Part shown: positions 1 through 8,361 of the stretch, one piece after another | How positions within the stretch are numbered: position 1 is the stretch's first letter | Layout of the letters: the number at the start of each line of letters is the position of its first letter | NCBI GenBank assembly: GCA_016871315.1 | Contig: VFZE01000021.1 | Span: forward strand, 1-64,000 | DNA from: Acidimicrobiia bacterium | GTDB taxonomy: Bacteria; Acidobacteriota; Terriglobia; Bryobacterales; Bryobacteraceae | Direction: 5' to 3' | DNA length: 64,000 bases | The notes under the pieces: generated by a model | Databases searched by the model: none | The model's input: the letters and a program-made list of their open reading frames with translations, nothing else | What the model was told of the DNA's origin: nothing | Position numbers and translations under genes: made by a program

Positions 1-243
1 CATCTCTCTGACAGGCCAAGGGTTGTTTATTGTCTTCACAACCCCTTCTGTCGTCAGTTCGAAGCGGACAATTCACGTGTCAACTCCACCGGACAACTCA
101 CATGCTATTAACAGCCCTCGTTTTAAGAGATGCTCAGGAATGGAAATAGTTACAGACTCGGATCGAAACCCGCAGTTGGTCGACTATTTGCAGCCGGTTC
201 TGTATTTTCAGTGCGTTGACCAAGCTCTCCCTCTCAGTTTTCC
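1..243. repeat. Non-coding left edge with paired 15-bp direct repeat, possible IS end
   Basis: I see no credible gene in this stretch, which is visibly less GC-rich than the neighbouring genes. Two near-identical 15-bp words of the form CGGACAAYTCACRTG lie at 65-79 and 90-104 (13 of 15 bases equal, 25-bp period). Tandem short words of this kind resemble the repeated transposase-binding sites near the ends of IS21-type insertion sequences, so this may be an IS terminus or its remnant. No transposase is in view and the left part lies outside the window. The IS identity is a guess; the repeat itself is seen directly. Confidence 0.35.
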
Positions 244-717
244 TTATGTTGGCTCCGGTGTCCGCTTCTGTTGAACCAGCGTTTTCAATTCGCTAAGAAA
301 CGCCTCCACATCCTGGAAGTCGCGGTACACGGACGCAAACCTAACGTAGGCAACCTTGTCCAGGGAAGCCAGGCGTGTCATCAACATTTCTCCTATTTCT
401 GTAGTAGATAGCTCACGATCGGCACTATCTGATAGCCTCGCCTCCACTTGGTCGACGAGTTCCGCCAGCCGGCTCATGCTTACCGGCCGCTTCTCGCAGG
501 CCTTCAAGAGCCCCGAAAGAACCTTTTGCCGGTTGAATTTTTCACGCCGCCCCCCCTTTTTCACCACCATGTAGGGAATCTCGTCAATCCGCTCGTAGGT
601 CGTGAACCGCCGCTGGCAGGCCAGGCATTCCCGGCGTCGGCGCACAACGTCGGCCTCTTTGCTTTCCCGCGAGTCGATGACCTTGTCTTCTTTATGGCCG
701 CAGAAAGGGCACAGCAT
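244..717 (-). CDS. nrdR: NrdR, transcriptional repressor of ribonucleotide reductase genes
   Basis: A 157-aa protein of standard NrdR length. The N-terminal zinc ribbon is visible as C3-P-F-C6 and C31-L-A-C34, followed by an ATP-cone domain (about residues 46-136) that begins with the PYMVVKKGGRREKF stretch. NrdR binds ATP/dATP and represses nrd genes at paired NrdR boxes. Its ATG overlaps the stop of the upstream membrane gene (TGATG), so the two are co-transcribed and probably translationally coupled. No ribonucleotide reductase gene is in the window. Identification is firm. Confidence 0.96.
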   Translation of the reverse strand: MLCPFCGHKEDKVIDSRESKEADVVRRRRECLACQRRFTTYERIDEIPYMVVKKGGRREKFNRQKVLSGLLKACEKRPVSMSRLAELVDQVEARLSDSADRELSTTEIGEMLMTRLASLDKVAYVRFASVYRDFQDVEAFLSELKTLVQQKRTPEPT

Positions 718-1805
718 CAGGAGGCGCCTCCTTGAGCCATGGCCGCCGCTTTCAGCTCCATTTGTCTGAGCTTACGCCAGTTCAGCCCTTCATGGAAGGC
801 CAGCAATAAGCCGATAGGCACAATTACTACGAATGTAATTACCCACAGCACCACCGCCATCCCTGTGGCTACCTCCAGCGCTACTCCAAACAGCTCCCGC
901 AACACCACCACCGACACAATTTGCATCCCACCCCCTATGCCTGGTATCTGCACCACGCTCCCGAACGACACAAACCCAACAAATATCAGAACATCCATCA
1001 ATTGGAATTGCGCCATCTGCGGCGAGGCGCGGAACACGCACAGATAGCAAATCACAATCAACACCCATTCCAATACCGAAAGCATCACCACTTGCAGCAC
1101 CGCCGAGGCGCTTCGTGTCGACCCCACCCCATGCGTAAAGCTCGTGATGAAATGGGCCGCCCGCTCATAGTGCTTCTCCGGCAGGAACTTGAGCGATTCC
1201 AACAGCCGCTGATGCGCCCATTCAGAGAACACCCGCAACACAATCAGCACAGCCAGGCATATCGTAGCCAGCATCCCAACCGCATGTCCCCCCATCGACA
1301 GCACCCATTGCAGCCCTTCCCCAACCGTGGCGCCTGAGTTATGAACCCGCGAGAGAGCAAATCCGAAGATCAGCAGCGCCATTAGCAGGTCGTAGATCCG
1401 CTCCAAAAACCACGCCGCGATCTGCGAGGAAAACGGGAGTTTTTCTTTATTTGCAATCAGAAACGGCCGTACCATCTCCCCAGGCCGCCCGAACAGCACA
1501 ATCGCCGTGAACCCGATCGCCGTCGCCGAAGTCAGATTCCACAAACTCGCATTCGGCTTAAATGGCCGGATCAGCACCCGCCAGCGAACGGCCCGCCCTA
1601 AATACGTAGTTAGCGCAAATAGCCCAGCTGCCAGCAGCCAACCCGGATGCAGACCGCGGAAAGTCTTGAAAAATAGAGCCCATTGGAAGCTCTGGTCGCG
1701 CCAGCCGAAATAGGCCAACCCGATCACCAACACCAACGCCAGCCCCGCAAATCCCACCGTCCAATGGAACCACGGCCCGCGCGTGGGCTGGGTAGGGGGC
1801 GTCAC
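717..1805 (-). CDS. Lysylphosphatidylglycerol synthase TM-region / YbhN-like flippase family protein
   Basis: A 362-aa integral membrane protein with roughly eight hydrophobic segments and a GTG start. The GRPGEMVRP motif near residue 107 and the IPGIGGG motif near residue 290 are typical of the UPF0104/LPG_synthase_TM family, which includes the flippase half of MprF. There is no C-terminal aminoacyl-transferase domain, so this is a stand-alone membrane-domain protein; lipid or isoprenoid-carrier transport is the usual inference. It is the first gene of a two-gene unit with nrdR. The substrate cannot be told from sequence. Confidence 0.8.
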   Translation of the reverse strand: MTPPTQPTRGPWFHWTVGFAGLALVLVIGLAYFGWRDQSFQWALFFKTFRGLHPGWLLAAGLFALTTYLGRAVRWRVLIRPFKPNASLWNLTSATAIGFTAIVLFGRPGEMVRPFLIANKEKLPFSSQIAAWFLERIYDLLMALLIFGFALSRVHNSGATVGEGLQWVLSMGGHAVGMLATICLAVLIVLRVFSEWAHQRLLESLKFLPEKHYERAAHFITSFTHGVGSTRSASAVLQVVMLSVLEWVLIVICYLCVFRASPQMAQFQLMDVLIFVGFVSFGSVVQIPGIGGGMQIVSVVVLRELFGVALEVATGMAVVLWVITFVVIVPIGLLLAFHEGLNWRKLRQMELKAAAMAQGGAS

Positions 1806-2082
1806 TACGCCCGCGGAACTAATGGGTGCCTCAATAGGAAACTGCCTCCCGTTGCCTTGCCTTTTGCCTGCTTTCCGAACCGCCTATCGCAAATCTACCA
1901 CAGCCTGTCATTTCCGGAGCTACTCCGGCAACAGTCTGGGCTAGAATATAGCTCTGACAAATAGCCGAGCTTATGCAGTTGCATTGAACTTTTCATGATA
2001 AACCCTCGTTTCTCATACTGGAAGGCGGTACTGGCCTCCGTTGGTACCAGCACTTCCGGAAAATCGAGAGACGAGGAGACGT

Positions 2083-2751
2083 ATGGCGGCCATTGCCGCA
2101 GTTTGGGATTCCACGCTACTAGCCAACCCGGCTCGATCCGGCGCAGCAGGACGTGCGTTTCCCGCCTCGCAACGGTTGGGTACATCATTGGACACTGACT
2201 CCACGCTGGTTGAGCGCTGTCTGAACGGGGAGGAGGCGGCTTGGGAAGACCTGGTCCGCGTCCACACCCGCCGTGTTTACGCAATATGCTACCGCTTCAC
2301 AGGCTCCGGCAGCGACGCGCAGGACATTACGCAGGATGTCTTCCTGCGGGTCTTTCAGTCGCTCAAGAGCTACCGCTCCGGCGAAGGCTCCTTTCAGGTT
2401 TGGTTGGCCCGCCTCACGCGCAACCTCCTCATCGACAACTACCGCCGCGGCAAGATGCAGCGCCTGTCGGACCCCATCGAGGACCAGCTGCCGCGCCTGG
2501 AGGAAAGCGCGCACTCCGTGCGCGCCGATGCGAGGCTGGAGGGACGCGAAGCCAGCGAGCATTTGCAGCATGCGCTGCAGAAACTGTCTCCGGAGTTGCG
2601 CGAAGCCGTTGTGTTGCGCGACCTGGAAGAACTGGAATATAAAGAAATCGCCCAGGTGCTGAAAGTGCCCGAGGGTACGGTAAAATCACGAATCAACCGC
2701 GGCCGCGCCGAGCTGGCCCGCGTGCTGCGCAAGCAGAAGGCAATCGTATGA
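2083..2751 (+). CDS. ECF-type RNA polymerase sigma factor (sigma-70 family, RpoE-like)
   Basis: A 222-aa sigma factor with region 2 (the DAQDITQDVFLRVF stretch and the FQVWLARLTRNLLIDNYRR stretch) and region 4 (LSPELREAVVLRDLEELEYKE, then a helix-turn-helix with VPEGTVKSRINRGR). The ATG at 2083 is chosen because GAGGAG lies a few bases upstream; an in-frame TTG 42 bp earlier has no such site. The N-terminus is some 40 residues longer than the conserved core. Its stop overlaps the anti-sigma start (ATGA), and four more genes follow with the same coupling. Target promoters are unknown. Confidence 0.93.
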   Translation: MAAIAAVWDSTLLANPARSGAAGRAFPASQRLGTSLDTDSTLVERCLNGEEAAWEDLVRVHTRRVYAICYRFTGSGSDAQDITQDVFLRVFQSLKSYRSGEGSFQVWLARLTRNLLIDNYRRGKMQRLSDPIEDQLPRLEESAHSVRADARLEGREASEHLQHALQKLSPELREAVVLRDLEELEYKEIAQVLKVPEGTVKSRINRGRAELARVLRKQKAIV

Positions 2752-3383
2752 AGTGCGCGGAACTGGAAATCCTGATCTGCGAATACCTCGACGGCGTTCT
2801 CGCCGCGGATGAACGTTCCGCGGTCGACAAGCACCTGTCCAGCTGCCCGGCTTGCGCCGAGCTGGCCCGCGACGCCGCCGCCGCTGTCAGCTTCCTGGAG
2901 ATGGTTCCCGAAGTGGAGCCTCCCGATGAGCTGGTCACGCGCATTCTCTACAAGGCGCCCGGCGGCGCCGAACCGGCTGTCGAAACCCGCGATGCGGCCC
3001 GCTCCGCCGGCGGTTTCGCCCACTGGATCCGCGGCTGGCTGGCGCCCGTGCTTCAGCCCCGCTTTGCCATGGGAATGGCAATGACTATTCTGTCGTTTTC
3101 CATGGTCGGCCGCATTGTCGGCCTCGAGCAGCGGCAGCTGCGGATGGAGGATTTGAATCCGGCCAAGGTATGGGCCGCAATCGATGACAAACTCCACCGC
3201 ACTTATGACCGCGCCGTGAAGTACTACGAGAACCTGCGGCTGGTCTACGAAATTCAGTCGCGTCTGCGCGAGTGGAGCGACCAGGAAGAGGAGTTCCGGC
3301 GGTCCCAGGCCGGCGGCGCTGAACTGCAGCCGTCGCAAGCGCCTGCTGCGGCCGAAGGGGAACCGGAAAGAGGAAACCCATGA
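2748..3383 (+). CDS. Anti-sigma factor with zinc-finger (zf-HC2) domain
   Basis: A 211-aa protein whose N-terminus carries the anti-sigma zinc-binding motif H-x3-C-x2-C (HLSSCPAC, about residues 28-35) preceded by the typical CxELE...YLDG helix. A single moderately hydrophobic segment around residues 104-120 would anchor it in the membrane, leaving a charged, Gln/Glu-rich C-terminal part on the other side. It overlaps the sigma gene by 4 bp and the next gene by 4 bp, the classic arrangement of a cognate sigma/anti-sigma pair. The signal it senses is not evident. Confidence 0.88.
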   Translation: MKCAELEILICEYLDGVLAADERSAVDKHLSSCPACAELARDAAAAVSFLEMVPEVEPPDELVTRILYKAPGGAEPAVETRDAARSAGGFAHWIRGWLAPVLQPRFAMGMAMTILSFSMVGRIVGLEQRQLRMEDLNPAKVWAAIDDKLHRTYDRAVKYYENLRLVYEIQSRLREWSDQEEEFRRSQAGGAELQPSQAPAAAEGEPERGNP

Positions 3384-4006
3384 GCGCATCAGCCAACTAT
3401 TGCCGTGTCTGTGGCAAGGCGCTGAGCGAACAAGAGCGCGAAACGCCCGGGGCGATCTACTGCTCGGCGTGCGCTCCGTCGGCTGCTCAGCCGCCTCCGC
3501 CGCCTCCGGCGCAGAACACCGGACCGGCCATCACCGACCCCAGTATCAGTCCTGGACTCGCCTTCCTGCTCGGCCTCATCCCCGGCGTTGGAGCCATCTA
3601 CAACGGCCAGTACGCCAAGGGACTCGTCCACGTCGTCGTCTTCGGGCTGCTCATCTCGATCGCCGCCTCCGACAATGCCGTCGGCGATCTCGGTCCGCTC
3701 ATCGGGCTGATGATTCCCGCCTGGGTTCTGTACATGGCGTTCGAGGCGTACCACACCGCCAAGCGCCGCTGCTGTGGTGAACGCGTCGATGAATTCTCCA
3801 GCCTGGTGCCCTTGAAGAGCAACGGCAAGTTCCCTGCCGCACCCATCCTGCTGATGGCCGTCGGCGTCGTACTGCTGCTCCACAATCTGGAGTTTCTGCG
3901 CATTTCCGACATCCTCAAATTCTGGCCGGCCGCGCTCATCGCGCTGGGGGCTTACATGCTGTATCTGCGCCTGGGCGGGGCCGTGGAAGAGGTGAAGCAT
4001 GAGTAA
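3380..4006 (+). CDS. Zinc-ribbon membrane protein of the sigma-factor operon
   Basis: A 208-aa protein with an N-terminal zinc-ribbon-like pair (CRVC at 9-12 and CSAC at 29-32), a short proline-rich linker, and hydrophobic segments near residues 55-75, 78-95 and 100-120. A second pair of segments at the C-terminus (about 152-200) resembles the LiaF/DUF5668-type helical hairpin that recurs in the next two genes. It overlaps both neighbours by a few bases. The family is probably a TM2-like or DUF5668-like envelope protein; no enzymatic role is visible. A role in sensing or buffering the stress signal of the sigma system is inference from context only. Confidence 0.7.
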   Translation: MSASANYCRVCGKALSEQERETPGAIYCSACAPSAAQPPPPPPAQNTGPAITDPSISPGLAFLLGLIPGVGAIYNGQYAKGLVHVVVFGLLISIAASDNAVGDLGPLIGLMIPAWVLYMAFEAYHTAKRRCCGERVDEFSSLVPLKSNGKFPAAPILLMAVGVVLLLHNLEFLRISDILKFWPAALIALGAYMLYLRLGGAVEEVKHE

Positions 4007-4196
4007 TCCGTTGATTCGCGCAATCCGAGGTCCGATCATGCTGATCGCGCTGGGCTCCCTGCTCGCGCTTGACCAGTTCGGAACCTACAGCTTCTGGCGC
4101 ACATGGCCGGCGCTGGTCATCCTCATCGGACTCATGAAACTTCTCGAGCGCGTGCTTGTTTCCGCACCCTCGCCGGAAGGGGGTCCCCAATCATGA
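3999..4196 (+). CDS. Small LiaF-like transmembrane protein (DUF5668-like)
   Basis: A 65-aa protein made almost entirely of two hydrophobic helices (about residues 9-25 and 32-50) with a short charged tail. The pattern I-x-GP-x-hydrophobic...W-P-hydrophobic matches the N-terminal hairpin of the following 483-aa protein and the C-terminal hairpin of the preceding one. It overlaps the upstream gene by 8 bp and the downstream gene by ATGA. Given its position inside a tightly coupled operon it is very likely expressed; function is unknown. Confidence 0.75.
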   Translation: MSNPLIRAIRGPIMLIALGSLLALDQFGTYSFWRTWPALVILIGLMKLLERVLVSAPSPEGGPQS

Positions 4197-5644
4197 AGCG
4201 CGGCTCCCTCATCGGCCCGATTCTGCTGATCATCATCGGCGGACTCTTCCTGGCCAACAACCTCAGGCCCGAACTGCCGGTCATGGAGATGATCGCCACC
4301 TACTGGCCCTTCATCCTCGTCGCCTGGGGCGTCATCCGGCTGATCGAAATCCTCGCTGCCTGGATGGGCTCAAAACAGCTTCCTCGCCACGGAGTCTCCG
4401 GCGGCGAATGGGTCTTCATCGTCTTCATCAGCCTCGTTGGTTGCGCCGTCTTCTACGGCAGCCGCTACACAAAGAGCTGGCCCACCGCCCGCATCTCCAT
4501 GCACGGCCTGGAAGTCTTCGGCGAAAGCTATGATTTTCCCTTCGAAGGCAAGACCGTCCCCGCCGGCAAGACCCCGCGCATGCTGGTCGAAAACCTCCGC
4601 GGCAACGCACGCATTGTCGCCGCCGACACCGAGGAGATCACGGTCAAGGGCCGCACTACCGTCCGCGCCTTCCAGCGCGCCGATGCCGAAAAGGTCAATA
4701 AGAATTGTCCGCTGGAAATCGTCAAGCGGGGCGACCTGTTCGTGGTCCGCACGAATCACGACAAGGCTGAAGGCGCTATGAGGATCACCTCAGATCTGGA
4801 AATCACCGTCCCCCGCGCCGCAAGCCTCGAAGGCCGGGGCCGCTATGGCGACTTCGACATCACCGGCGTCGCCGGCAACGTCGAAATCAACTCCGACAAC
4901 GCCGGCGTGCGCGTCAACGACATCGGCGGCGGCCTGCGCGTCGACTTGCGCCGCAGCGACATCATCCGCGCCGTCAACGTCAAGGGCGGCGTCGAAGTAA
5001 AAGGCTCCGGCTGGGACGTTGAACTGGAAAACATCGAAGGCCCCGCCACCGTCAATGGCTCCTATTCCGGCGAACTCATCTTCCGCAACCTCGCCAAGCC
5101 TCTCCGCTTTGACAGCGCCTCCACCGAACTCCGCGTCGAGCGCATCACCGGCCAACTCCGCATGGGACGCGGCGAGCTCCACGCCCACGACGTCACCGGT
5201 CCCGTACACCTCCGCACCAGTTCCAAGGACGTCGAAATCTCCGACTTCACCCAGGGCCTGGAAATCTCCCTCGACCGCGGCGATATCGAACTGCGCCCCG
5301 GCAAGCTGCCTCTTTCGCAGATGAACGTCAAGACCAAATCCGGCGACGTGCAGATCTCCATTCCTCCCGCCGCCAAATTCGAAATCAGGGCGACGACATC
5401 CCGCGGTGAAGCCGAAAACGACTTCGGCGCTCCACTTGATCGAGAAACCTTCGGCCGCCGCGCCACCATCGTCGGAACGACCGGCACTGGCCCGGCACTG
5501 CAACTGGCAACTGACCGCGGAACCGTAATCGTCCGCAAGGCATCCTCGGAACTGATTCCCCCGCCGCCCGCGCCGCCTGCCGCTCCGGCGCCCGCTGCGC
5601 CGAAAGCGCCCAAGGCATCTAGCCTGCCTGTGGATCACCAGTAG
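4193..5644 (+). CDS. DUF4097-type beta-strand repeat membrane protein
   Basis: A 483-aa protein starting at the ATG that overlaps the previous stop (ATGA). Residues 1-60 form a LiaF-like two-helix hairpin and a third helix lies near 73-90. The remainder is a long run of short repeated beta-strand units (I/V-x-G...V-x-V-x-D patterns) typical of the DUF4097/adhesin-like right-handed beta-helix seen in envelope-stress operons. The last 35 residues are Pro/Ala-rich. It closes the sigma operon, and its 3' end overlaps the convergent TPR gene by about 26 bp. It probably displays the beta domain outside the inner membrane; its ligand is unknown. Confidence 0.78.
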   Translation: MKRGSLIGPILLIIIGGLFLANNLRPELPVMEMIATYWPFILVAWGVIRLIEILAAWMGSKQLPRHGVSGGEWVFIVFISLVGCAVFYGSRYTKSWPTARISMHGLEVFGESYDFPFEGKTVPAGKTPRMLVENLRGNARIVAADTEEITVKGRTTVRAFQRADAEKVNKNCPLEIVKRGDLFVVRTNHDKAEGAMRITSDLEITVPRAASLEGRGRYGDFDITGVAGNVEINSDNAGVRVNDIGGGLRVDLRRSDIIRAVNVKGGVEVKGSGWDVELENIEGPATVNGSYSGELIFRNLAKPLRFDSASTELRVERITGQLRMGRGELHAHDVTGPVHLRTSSKDVEISDFTQGLEISLDRGDIELRPGKLPLSQMNVKTKSGDVQISIPPAAKFEIRATTSRGEAENDFGAPLDRETFGRRATIVGTTGTGPALQLATDRGTVIVRKASSELIPPPPAPPAAPAPAAPKAPKASSLPVDHQ

Positions 5645-5987
5645 GCTCGTCCACGTTGTGGCGTCTCAGTAGCTCGACTGCCGCACCCACGCCGGCCCGC
5701 TCCGCCAGCCGCGCATGACGCCACGCCGCCCGGGTATCCGCCTTCACCGCATAGATCTCGCACAGCGCCACATGCGCCGCCGCATGGCCCGCATCTAGCC
5801 TCACCGCCTCAAGCAGCAACCCCAGCGCCTCCTCCTGTCGCCCCTGCATCCGGTAAAGCAGCGCCAAATTATGATACGGCCGCGCATCTTCCGGATACGC
5901 CGCAATCCACGCCTTCTGCTCCGCTACGTGCTTCCTCGTCTCCTCATCCAGAGCCGGTTCGATCACCTCTTTGCGCCAAAAGCCCAT
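5619..5987 (-). CDS. Small tetratricopeptide-repeat protein
   Basis: A 122-aa protein from the ATG at 5987; a TTG 27 bp upstream is a weaker alternative. Two to three TPR units are readable, for example around the ARPYHNLALLYRMQGRQEEA stretch and the following HAAAHVALCEIYAVKADTRA stretch, so it is probably a small protein-binding scaffold. There is no signal peptide. The gene converges on the sigma-factor operon with a short tail-to-tail overlap and is divergent from the cytochrome-like gene at 6099. Partners are unknown. Confidence 0.7.
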   Translation of the reverse strand: MGFWRKEVIEPALDEETRKHVAEQKAWIAAYPEDARPYHNLALLYRMQGRQEEALGLLLEAVRLDAGHAAAHVALCEIYAVKADTRAAWRHARLAERAGVGAAVELLRRHNVDEPTGDPQAG

Positions 5988-6030
5988 CGCGTCCGCGATT
6001 ATAGCGTGGGGCAAGCTTGAGTTTGCGCGC

Positions 6031-6044
6031 GGCTTCAGCCTCGC
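6031..6044 (-). repeat. Copy of a 14-bp word shared with the hairpin element at 18.8 kb
   Basis: Read on the minus strand this is GCGAGGCTGAAGCC, identical to the first 14 bases of the double hairpin at 18799-18833. Both copies lie in short gaps between divergent genes, which suggests a dispersed extragenic palindromic element. This copy is partial: the right arm and second hairpin are not conserved. Confidence 0.35.
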
Positions 6045-6098
6045 TCAGTAAGCGGATATCCTAATCCCCCTCCGCTATACTGGCTCAAACAGGCTCTC

Positions 6099-8354
6099 AT
6101 GCACTTGGCTTTCACAGCGGTCCTTCTGCTTGCACCTGCCCTCTCCGCCTCTGCTCAAGTCAGCTTCCACACCCAAATCCGCCCCCTGCTCGACGCGCGC
6201 TGCCTCCCCTGCCACCAAGGCGCGCAACCCGCCGGCGCGCTAGACATGTCCTCCTACGAAACTCTCCCAGAGCGAAGCCTCCTCCTCGCGGCCATCTCCG
6301 GCACGCCACCCCGCATGCCCAAAGCCGGACCTCCCCTCTCCCCCGCCGAAATCAACCTCATCAAAACCTGGATCTCTGAAGGCGCACCCAACGACACCCC
6401 CGCCACCTTTAAGCAATCCACCTGGTGGTCCCTCACCCCTCTCCAAACCACCGCGCCCCCGCAAATCAAATCCCCCTGGATCCGCTCCCCTATCGACAAT
6501 TTCATCCTCGCCAAACTCCACGCCAACAACCTCACCCATTCCCCCGAAGCCGACCGCCGGACCCTTATCCGCCGGCTCACCTACAACCTCCACGGCCTCC
6601 CGCCAACCTGGGAGCAAACCCAAGCATTCCTCAACGACAACTCCCCGGACGCCTACGAAAAACTCATTGACACCCTGCTCGCCTCGTCCCGCTACGGCGA
6701 GCGATGGGGCCGCCACTGGCTCGACGTCGTCCACTACGGCGAATCCCATGGCTACGACAAGGACAAGCCGCGCCGTAACGCCTGGCCCTATCGCGACTAC
6801 GTCATCCAATCCCTCAATAACGACAAACCATACGCCCAATTCATCAAGGAACAAATCGCCGCCGACATCCTCTACCCTGGCGACCCCGCCGCCATCCCCG
6901 CCCTCGGTTTCCTCGCCGCCGGACCCTGGGACTTCGTCGGCCACGTCGAACTTCGCGAAGACACTGTCGACAAGAAAATCACCCGCCTCCTCGATCGTGA
7001 CGACATGCTCATGACCGTCATGAGTTCCCTCAACTCCGCCACCGTGCACTGCGCCCGCTGTCACGATCACAAGTTCGATCCTATCCCGCAGGAGGACTAC
7101 TACAGCCTCCAAGCCGTCTTCGCCGGCGTCGACCGCGCCGATCGCCCCTTCGACAACGACCCCGCCACGCACCGCGCCCGCCTCCCCCTGCTTGCTGAGC
7201 GCCGCGCCATCCTCGCCCAGCTCCAACCCCTGCTCGACGACAAGACCACCGCCAAAGGCCCCGAAGCCACTCGCCTCCGTTCGCTGCTGGAAGAGCTCGA
7301 CGCGCGCATCGCCGCGCTCCCCAAGCCCAACCTCGTCTACGCTGCCGCAAGCTACTTCCCCGCCGCCTCCAAATTCCGCTTCGCCGTCGAACCCCGCCCC
7401 GTCCACGTTCTCGCCCGCGGCAACGTCGAAGCCCCGCTGCGCGAAGCCGTGCCTGGCGCGCTCACCGCCGTCAAAGCTCTCCCCGCGCGCTTCGCCGATA
7501 CAACCACCGAAGCCTCCCGCCGCGCCGCCCTCGCCGAATGGATCACGCATCGTGACAACCCGCTCACCTGGCGCTCCGCCGTCAACCGCGCCTGGCATTA
7601 CCACCTCGGCGCCGGCATCGTCGAAACGCCGAACGACTTCGGCCGCATGGGCTCTCTCCCTTCTCACCCCGAACTCCTCGATTGGCTCGCCGCTTGGTTC
7701 CGCGATAACGGCGGCTCCTTCAAGAAGCTCCACCGCATGATCCTCCTCAGCGCCACCTACCGGCAGTCCTCCGCGCCAGACGCCGCAAAATCAAAACTGG
7801 ACTCCGAAAACCGCCTCCTCTGGCGCATGAACCGCGCCCGACTCGACGCCGAATCCCTCCGCGACTCCGCGCTCATGGCCGCCGGCCAACTCGACCTCAC
7901 CATGGGCGGCCCCTCCGCAGAGCAGTTCTACTTCAAGGACGACCACTCGCCCGTCTACGACTACGCCCTGTTCGACATCGACAGCCCCGCCAGCCGCCGC
8001 CGTTCCGTCTACCGCTTCATCGTCCGCAGCGTTCCAGACCCGCTCATGGAACGCCTCGATTGCCCCGACCCCTCGCTGATGACCGGCAAGCGCAACACAA
8101 CCATTACCGCCATCCAAGCCCTCGCTCTGCTCAACAACCCGTTAATCGTCCGCCAGGCCGAACACCTCGCCGATCGCGTCCAACGCATCACACAAGACCC
8201 CGCCGCGCAAATACAGTGGCTCTACCGCCTCACCCTCTCGCGCGACCCGTCGCCCAATGAAGCCCGCCTGCTCGCCGCCTACCTCCACAAGCACGGCCTC
8301 AGAAACACCAGCCGTGTCCTCATCAACAGTAACGAATTCCTCTTCGTCGATTGA
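6099..8354 (+). CDS. DUF1549/DUF1553 protein with N-terminal cytochrome-c-like (PSD1) domain
   Basis: A 751-aa exported protein: signal peptide (about residues 1-20), then a Planctomycete-type cytochrome c domain with a single haem motif CLPCH near residue 35, a DUF1549 domain (about 125-335) that contains a second CxxCH (CARCH), and a C-terminal DUF1553 domain (about 475-740). Such proteins are abundant in Planctomycetes and Solibacter-like acidobacteria and nearly always sit beside a DUF1501 gene, as here. Roles in polysaccharide or sulfated-polymer metabolism are proposed for the families but the reaction is not established. The downstream DUF1501 start is 8 bp past its stop. Confidence 0.88.
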   Translation: MHLAFTAVLLLAPALSASAQVSFHTQIRPLLDARCLPCHQGAQPAGALDMSSYETLPERSLLLAAISGTPPRMPKAGPPLSPAEINLIKTWISEGAPNDTPATFKQSTWWSLTPLQTTAPPQIKSPWIRSPIDNFILAKLHANNLTHSPEADRRTLIRRLTYNLHGLPPTWEQTQAFLNDNSPDAYEKLIDTLLASSRYGERWGRHWLDVVHYGESHGYDKDKPRRNAWPYRDYVIQSLNNDKPYAQFIKEQIAADILYPGDPAAIPALGFLAAGPWDFVGHVELREDTVDKKITRLLDRDDMLMTVMSSLNSATVHCARCHDHKFDPIPQEDYYSLQAVFAGVDRADRPFDNDPATHRARLPLLAERRAILAQLQPLLDDKTTAKGPEATRLRSLLEELDARIAALPKPNLVYAAASYFPAASKFRFAVEPRPVHVLARGNVEAPLREAVPGALTAVKALPARFADTTTEASRRAALAEWITHRDNPLTWRSAVNRAWHYHLGAGIVETPNDFGRMGSLPSHPELLDWLAAWFRDNGGSFKKLHRMILLSATYRQSSAPDAAKSKLDSENRLLWRMNRARLDAESLRDSALMAAGQLDLTMGGPSAEQFYFKDDHSPVYDYALFDIDSPASRRRSVYRFIVRSVPDPLMERLDCPDPSLMTGKRNTTITAIQALALLNNPLIVRQAEHLADRVQRITQDPAAQIQWLYRLTLSRDPSPNEARLLAAYLHKHGLRNTSRVLINSNEFLFVD

Positions 8355-8361
8355 GCCGCTC

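Noticed and set aside
6240-7733. Long minus-strand open frame of 497 codons opposite the DUF1549/DUF1553 gene
   Set aside because: It is a compositional shadow: a Gly/Val/Glu-rich sequence without motifs, antisense to a well-supported gene. The same holds for 12994-14262 (-), 29895-31169 (+), 44109-45494 (+) and 60195-62273 (+).
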